DNA from: Treponemataceae bacterium
Lineage (GTDB): Bacteria > Spirochaetota > Spirochaetia > Treponematales > Treponemataceae
Assembly: GCA_024680915.1 (NCBI GenBank)
Contig: JAILBN010000031.1
Span: 1-35,579 of the forward strand
Length of the DNA stretch: 35,579 bases
Direction of reading: 5' to 3'
The translations under genes and the position numbers were made by a program. The first letter of the stretch is position 1, and every line of letters starts with the position of its first letter. Shown in pieces: positions 31,017-35,579 of this stretch. The notes under the pieces are model-generated. The model searched no databases, had not been told where the DNA came from, and saw only the letters and a program-made list of their open reading frames with translations.

Positions 31017-34000
31017 TCAGGGCAAGGAAACAGGAGAAACTCCCTCTATAAAGAATCTTGCGTCATGGTTGATGTTTTTGTATTCTGCCACTACATAAAG
31101 GGTATATTTGTCAGGGAATAATATTGTTTGGGTGTCAGGATATGATATTGTTTGGGGTATTGTAATTTTCACTGTATTATTATCCTGGGTCGTGCCTGGA
31201 AGTTCCGAAACGAATTCACTTCCGCATTTAAGCTGGAAGCTGTATGTGATTTGAGCTGGAGCTATTACAGGGGCTGCCTCTCCTGTGCCTAGCTTTGCCG
31301 TAACGTATATATAGTTTTCTTCTCCGATGGTGAAGCTGGTCGCCGGAACTTGATTTTCACTGGAGGCAGACAAGGATATAGATAATTGAAGATCGGTTTG
31401 TGATAGTGGAAAGTTTTCAGTGATAGAACCGTTGCTTATGGCAAGCTTTACTTCCCCTTCTCCTGTTATAAGCGCATACTCTTCATCACTTGTGAAGATA
31501 GTCGCTGGCTCCATCCCGCTGCATTTTGCGGAGAAGCCTGCTGTAAGGGGAACCGGTGTACCGGTACTTGGGGCTTTTGCTGTCGTAATACCTATTTCGC
31601 TTGCAGTCGTCAGGTGTTCCGTGATGTTGATGACTTTTCCTTCAGGAAGGTAGACGTTGCTTGTTTTTACACTGACACCGCTTCCCTTCATGTTGTCAAG
31701 TATAAGATTGTCACCACTCAAATTCAGTGTTCCATTATTGTATATACCGCCACCGTAGTACTTTGCGGCATTACCTGCTATAGTGCAATCGCTTAGTGTA
31801 AGGCTTCCCTTGTTGTATATACCTCCTCCCTGATTCGTCGTCGAGGTGTTCTTGTTGCCTGTTATGTCACAGTTTTTTATTGTGACATTTGCACCGCTCT
31901 TTTCTATCTGGATTGCGGCATTAGCATTGCTATTGAGATTATATATGGTCAGATTTTCAAGCGTAAGATTTATTTCTCTGTCTATTATCAGTAAATAGGA
32001 ACAGTCGCAACCATTAAGTTTATCGCTGTCTTTGTTGCTTCCGCAGATTTTTAGGGTGGAGCCGGTGAAGGCTCCTAGGCTGGTTGTGTCAATAAAGATT
32101 GAGCCGTTTACGTCTCCGTTCACGTGAATAACATAGTCTGCGCTGTTGTTTTGGGCCAGATTTCCTATTGCGGACAAGGCTTCGTTTACGCTTGCGAAAG
32201 GCTTTGCCTGGGAGCCGTCTCTTGTACCTTCTCCGGTAGAAGCAGAAGAAACGTAGACATCACGATTAAGCACAAGAATTCCGTTGCCGGCTTCGTTGCT
32301 GCCGATGGAGAAATTATTGTTTTCCAGGGTGAAGCAATCTATGTCTCCTTGTTGTAAGGAAGAGTCTTGGCTTGGTGCAAGTACTGTAGTTCCGTTTGTA
32401 AAGGAGCTGGGGTAGAGCAGTGCCTTGCTTCCCGTCCATGAGAAATCGTCTCCTATAATTATTTTTTTGTCAGCTATGTATATTGAGTTTGCCCTGATTT
32501 CCCCTGCCGGAATTGAAAGAGCTCCCTTAAGGGTTATGTCGTTTCCGCTTCCATCTGTTGACTCTATATAAATTGCCCCGCCTTTTGTAGCGTTGTTGTC
32601 GGAGATGTTTCCGCCGTTCACTGTGACACTACCCGTAGGACTTTGATATATTCCGCCGCCATTACCATTGTTATTAGCTGAATTTCTTGTCACCAGGCAG
32701 TTGTTAAGGGTTACGCTTCCTCCGGCATATATTCCGCCACCACCTTCAGAGGAAGTTGTTGTATTGGCGTCTATGTTGCAGTATGTAAGAGTGGCTGCTG
32801 AGCCCTGGGCTACGTAGATACCTCCTCCAGAATGACCTGACGAACAGTTTTGTATGGTACAGTTGTAGAGCTCTACATTTGCTTGGACATCTTGTTGAGA
32901 ATCTGCCGGAGAACCTATATATATACCGCCACCGCTGGTTTCTGTGGAATTTCCAAGGTTAAAGGTCAGATTGTCAAGTGTTACAGAAATGGCAGTGTTT
33001 ATGGTAAGGATAGAACCTGATGTTGCTTCTATCGTTTTGTTTCCGTCATAACCCTTTATAGTGATGCGTGCGGCTGTATTGGTGCCCACGGAGGCAGAAT
33101 CCATATTTATGTTTTGATTTAAATCTGACAGTATACGGATTGTGTATTCGTTTGCAGAATTGTTCAAGTCTTTTATTGCTTGAAGAGCTCTGTTTACTGT
33201 TAAGAATGGTTTTTTTGAAGAGCCGTCTCCTCTGCTGTCGTTTCCAGCAGTATTATCAACCGTAGCGTATGCCACATAAAGGTTCGTTCTGGCATAATGA
33301 TTTATCAACACTGAGGTCAGTTCGAAAGCGTTGGAATCATTTATAGGAGAATGCTGATTTCCATCACTTATCCATTTGTTGGTCGTCATATTGTCGAAGA
33401 CATTTATTGTCTGCTCGCAGGAGTATACGATAAGATTTGATTTTTTGAAAAGCAAGGTGATTGCATAAACTCCGCTTGGGATGCTGTCTACATCAATAAC
33501 ACCGTCAGTGACTGTGGTATTTCCCGTCCATTCTCCACCCTCAGGTATAGTGTCCGGGATAATTTCTATATAATCATAAAGATCTGGATTCTGACTTATT
33601 TCCAAGTCTATTTTCCCGTTTCCATTTGTGGTCGGTCGCAGGGTTATAGGAATAGATGTGTTTATATTACTTTCAGCAAGAGCAGCACCGTATGTGTATG
33701 AACCTTTCAGTTTTGTAGTGGAAGCATCCTCACCCTCTTCCTGTGTTTTAAGCTCAACCTCAATTGTCCAGATATGTCCTAATGTAAGGTTTATCTCAAA
33801 GGTATTTGCTGTAGGATTTACACTTCCTGAGAGTTCTTGCTGTCCTGTGGCTGTCGCTTTCACAGAGTATTCTTTGTTCCCTGTGAGGGGGGCTGGGTTC
33901 GCGAGGCGGTTGGACCCGGCAGTCATGTCACCGGACAGGAAGGCTTCTGGATAAGCTCCGTTCAAGTTCTGTTCGTCCTCGGAAAAAGTTCCTCTTATTC

Positions 34001-34208
34001 TTATCACCCTTTCTTCGGCAGGATGTGGGCTGGGTTCTTCCGGCTGGACAAAAGCATTTGGGCATGATGTGAACAGAAGGAGCAGGGTAGATAGCAGGCA
34101 GAAGCCTTTTATTGTCTTTCCAAAGAAGAAGCTTTGTTTTGAAGCATTTCCAGTGGGTTTTTTATTTACTACGAGATTTAACTTTTCTATATAGGGTCTG
34201 AATGTCAT
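31017..34208 (-). CDS. Surface lipoprotein B: beta-helix protein with duplicated module
   Basis: 1063 residues from ATG 34208 (GGAG upstream as in A). The start MTFRPYIEKLNL matches that of A; the lipobox is FTSC (Cys49). The first half parallels A closely. It then carries a second copy of the module that opens with YVSSASTGEGTRDGS and PFASVNEAL, so the PMP-like helix is doubled: seven G-G-x-IY repeats against five in A. It ends in a beta-sandwich domain (ITYSFQLKCGSEF, VKITIPQTISYPD, YTLYVVAEYK) shared with gene C, and lacks the DUF6273-like part. Predicted to be exported and lipid-anchored at the outer surface. Its role is unknown; adhesion or niche interaction is inferred from the fold only. 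Confidence 0.8.
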   Translation of the reverse strand: MTFRPYIEKLNLVVNKKPTGNASKQSFFFGKTIKGFCLLSTLLLLFTSCPNAFVQPEEPSPHPAEERVIRIRGTFSEDEQNLNGAYPEAFLSGDMTAGSNRLANPAPLTGNKEYSVKATATGQQELSGSVNPTANTFEINLTLGHIWTIEVELKTQEEGEDASTTKLKGSYTYGAALAESNINTSIPITLRPTTNGNGKIDLEISQNPDLYDYIEIIPDTIPEGGEWTGNTTVTDGVIDVDSIPSGVYAITLLFKKSNLIVYSCEQTINVFDNMTTNKWISDGNQHSPINDSNAFELTSVLINHYARTNLYVAYATVDNTAGNDSRGDGSSKKPFLTVNRALQAIKDLNNSANEYTIRILSDLNQNINMDSASVGTNTAARITIKGYDGNKTIEATSGSILTINTAISVTLDNLTFNLGNSTETSGGGIYIGSPADSQQDVQANVELYNCTIQNCSSGHSGGGIYVAQGSAATLTYCNIDANTTTSSEGGGGIYAGGSVTLNNCLVTRNSANNNGNGGGIYQSPTGSVTVNGGNISDNNATKGGAIYIESTDGSGNDITLKGALSIPAGEIRANSIYIADKKIIIGDDFSWTGSKALLYPSSFTNGTTVLAPSQDSSLQQGDIDCFTLENNNFSIGSNEAGNGILVLNRDVYVSSASTGEGTRDGSQAKPFASVNEALSAIGNLAQNNSADYVIHVNGDVNGSIFIDTTSLGAFTGSTLKICGSNKDSDKLNGCDCSYLLIIDREINLTLENLTIYNLNSNANAAIQIEKSGANVTIKNCDITGNKNTSTTNQGGGIYNKGSLTLSDCTIAGNAAKYYGGGIYNNGTLNLSGDNLILDNMKGSGVSVKTSNVYLPEGKVINITEHLTTASEIGITTAKAPSTGTPVPLTAGFSAKCSGMEPATIFTSDEEYALITGEGEVKLAISNGSITENFPLSQTDLQLSISLSASSENQVPATSFTIGEENYIYVTAKLGTGEAAPVIAPAQITYSFQLKCGSEFVSELPGTTQDNNTVKITIPQTISYPDTQTILFPDKYTLYVVAEYKNINHDARFFIEGVSPVSLP
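32660..33075 (-). repeat. Block shared with lipoprotein A (copy 2)
   Basis: Counterpart of 29282-29720, same orientation; this copy has lost one 81-bp coil and has small in-frame length changes. The two blocks are about 3.4 kb apart, a good substrate for recombination. Confidence 0.75.
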
Positions 34209-34287
34209 ATCTATCTCCAAGTAAAGCACTGAACAAAAAAAGTGCCATCACTCCATTTTTTCTTTTGATAAACAAATATTCATTCTT

Positions 34288-34316
34288 ATTATAGCACAAG
34301 AAAATGTCTCCGTCCA
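34288..34316 (-). promoter_or_regulatory. Promoter of lipoprotein B
   Basis: Minus strand TGGACG (34316-34311), 17-nt spacer, TATAAT (34293-34288), extended TG. It is nearly identical to the promoter of lipoprotein A, including GAGACATTTT in the spacer and AAATATTTGTTTATC-like DNA downstream. Confidence 0.65.
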
Positions 34317-34322
34317 TCTTTT

Positions 34323-34362
34323 TGCCTGAAACAAGGATTTATATAGCATCCTTGGCCAGGCA
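34323..34362. repeat. Long hairpin between lipoprotein genes C and B
   Basis: TGCCTG (34323-34328) with CAGGCA (34357-34362) and CAAGGAT (34332-34338) with ATCCTTG (34348-34354) form a two-part stem with a 9-nt loop. There is no T run on either strand. It lies 20 nt after the stop of gene C and just upstream of the gene B promoter, so it may end gene C transcripts or protect their 3' ends. Confidence 0.6.
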
Positions 34363-34381
34363 AAAGTGAATCCGCATGTTA

Positions 34382-35579
34382 TCAGTCGACTCCTTCAAGG
34401 TTGAAAGATGCACTGTATGTCACAGCATTGTATCTGGCTGTAATATAAAGCCTGTATGTATCAGGGTATGATATTGTGTCGGGTATAGTAACCTTCACTG
34501 TATTGCCCTGAACCGTGGACTGAAGAGTCTCAGCAAGCTGGCTTCCGCATTTAAACTGGAAGCTGTATGTGATTTGAGCTGGAGCTATTACATCGGCTTC
34601 ATCCCCAGTACCTGATATAGCTGTCACATATAGATCCTTTGACTGTCCTACCGTAAAAGTAGTTACGTTGTTTCCGTTCGTGACGGCATCCTTTAAGGTA
34701 AAGGAAAGGTTTCCTGTCGGTAAGTCAAGGTCATAGGTTCCGCCTCCATTCGCCAGGACAGCCTCTCCTTCGTTGTCACCAGTGCCATTTATGACAGCAT
34801 ATCCCTCATCACTTGAGAATATCGTGCTTGGCGTAATGCTGGAGGAGTTTTCATCGAAATCACTTGTAAATACAACAGAGCTTCCGGCTCTGGGTTTTAC
34901 TTCCGTGGTTATACCGAGACGGCTTGAACCATCGAAGCCTTCCGCAAGAGTCACTGTTTTGTTTCTTAGAAGATAAAGGTTGTTTGCCTTTTCGTTTGTT
35001 CCGGTGCCCTTCGTGTTTCCTGTCACATTGACAGTACCTTTTATATTGAGGGTTCCGGCATTATATATACCGGCACCGTTTGTGCTGGCCGTATGGCTTT
35101 GGATACTGTTGCTCTGTATAGAGCTGTCTTCTATCGTAAGTCTTCCATTGTTATAGATTCCGGCTGTTCCTGCCGTGCTGCTGCCTGTATAGGTATTGCC
35201 TGTGACGTCGCAATTCTTTATGGTCACGTCCGCGCTGCTGTTGTCGATGTGGCTGCCGGCATAGGTGCCGCTGGAAAGACCTGTTATGGTCAGGTTCTCA
35301 AGAATCACTGTGTTAGCGCAGTTTATCCTGAGCAGAGAATCCTTGTCTGATCCGTCAAGCTTGTCGCTTGCCTTGTCTGAGCCCTTGATCGTCAGTGTAG
35401 AATTTGTGAAAGCACCCAGAGTACCGGTGGCTCCGGTTGTCAGAAGAATCTGGTCATTTATCGTTCCGGAAATATGGATGATATAATTGGTATCAACGGA
35501 ATTAATGCTCTTTATTGCTTCCAAAGCCTTTGATACAGTGGCGTAGGGCTGCTGTGAAGAACCCTTGCCGGTACTGTCG
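34382..35579 (-). CDS. Surface lipoprotein C (partial; N-terminus beyond right edge)
   Basis: The frame is open to the window edge, giving 399 residues of C-terminal sequence. It begins in a module start (DSTGKGSSQQPYATVSKALEAIKSIN) that matches the second module of lipoprotein B. It continues through beta-helix coils (TAGIYNNG, GAGIYNAGT, VNVTGNTKGTGTNEKANNLYL) and ends in the same beta-sandwich domain as B (ITYSFQFKCGSQ, VKVTIPDTISYPD). An internal TTG at 35524 is not a real start: homology to A and B continues upstream of it. First of the three tandem paralogues in transcription order. Confidence 0.8.
   Translation of the reverse strand, partial: DSTGKGSSQQPYATVSKALEAIKSINSVDTNYIIHISGTINDQILLTTGATGTLGAFTNSTLTIKGSDKASDKLDGSDKDSLLRINCANTVILENLTITGLSSGTYAGSHIDNSSADVTIKNCDVTGNTYTGSSTAGTAGIYNNGRLTIEDSSIQSNSIQSHTASTNGAGIYNAGTLNIKGTVNVTGNTKGTGTNEKANNLYLLRNKTVTLAEGFDGSSRLGITTEVKPRAGSSVVFTSDFDENSSSITPSTIFSSDEGYAVINGTGDNEGEAVLANGGGTYDLDLPTGNLSFTLKDAVTNGNNVTTFTVGQSKDLYVTAISGTGDEADVIAPAQITYSFQFKCGSQLAETLQSTVQGNTVKVTIPDTISYPDTYRLYITARYNAVTYSASFNLEGVD

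Overview
The window looks like a chromosomal segment of a treponeme (Spirochaetes), probably a host-associated, saccharolytic one. The grounds are gene content only: a binding protein ending its signal peptide in FAGGKKEG, an mnmA-nifS-nifU cluster, a helix-turn-helix protein fused to a PTS EIIA domain, a domain-swapped GH3 glucosidase, and large GGGIY-repeat lipoproteins, one with a DUF6273-like C-terminus. No rRNA or tRNA gene was recognised, so the genus call is inference.

Layout. 1-4880 (minus strand): a membrane-anchored ParB-domain protein (cut by the left edge), a bifunctional class A penicillin-binding protein, a LysM + M23 peptidase and a small membrane protein. 4948-8690: a 2[4Fe-4S] ferredoxin (minus), gap with a strong promoter and terminator, and a chemotaxis receptor. 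8786-12156 (minus): an ABC-F ATPase overlapping a DEAD-box RNA helicase by 4 nt, behind a long structured leader. 12483-15454 (plus): mnmA, nifS and nifU, a tRNA thiolation / Fe-S operon. 15486-17407 (minus): a degenerate M23-fold secreted protein and a membrane-anchored beta-propeller. 17516-19343 (plus): cytidine deaminase, HTH-EIIA regulator, ruvC. 19375-25495: a minus-strand GH3 beta-glucosidase divergent from an ABC importer (binding protein, permease, ATPase), with a 353-bp inverted-repeat element between binding protein and permease. 25546-27474: ruvA, a possible 63-codon gene containing an 18-bp repeat, and ruvB. 27537-35579 (minus): three tandem paralogous surface lipoproteins with beta-helix repeats, the last cut by the right edge.

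Themes. The wall genes on the left and the degenerate M23/propeller pair suggest two envelope modules. NifS and NifU can supply sulfur and Fe-S clusters to MnmA. The Holliday-junction genes are split: ruvC lies about 6.2 kb from ruvAB, with a sugar/transport block between. The right end is an accessory surface-protein cluster with duplicated promoters and long near-identical DNA blocks.

Most interesting: (1) an MnmA lacking the second catalytic cysteine; (2) an ABC-F protein in which both visible losses fall in the same composite ATP site; (3) a recurring promoter layout with a -10 box 6-9 nt before an ATG that has no Shine-Dalgarno, pointing to leaderless mRNAs; (4) a MITE-like element inside an ABC operon; (5) a translationally coupled repeat mini-gene between ruvA and ruvB; (6) the tandem beta-helix lipoproteins. 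I did not find a clear defence system, CRISPR array or transposase. All calls come from reading the sequence; no database search was possible.
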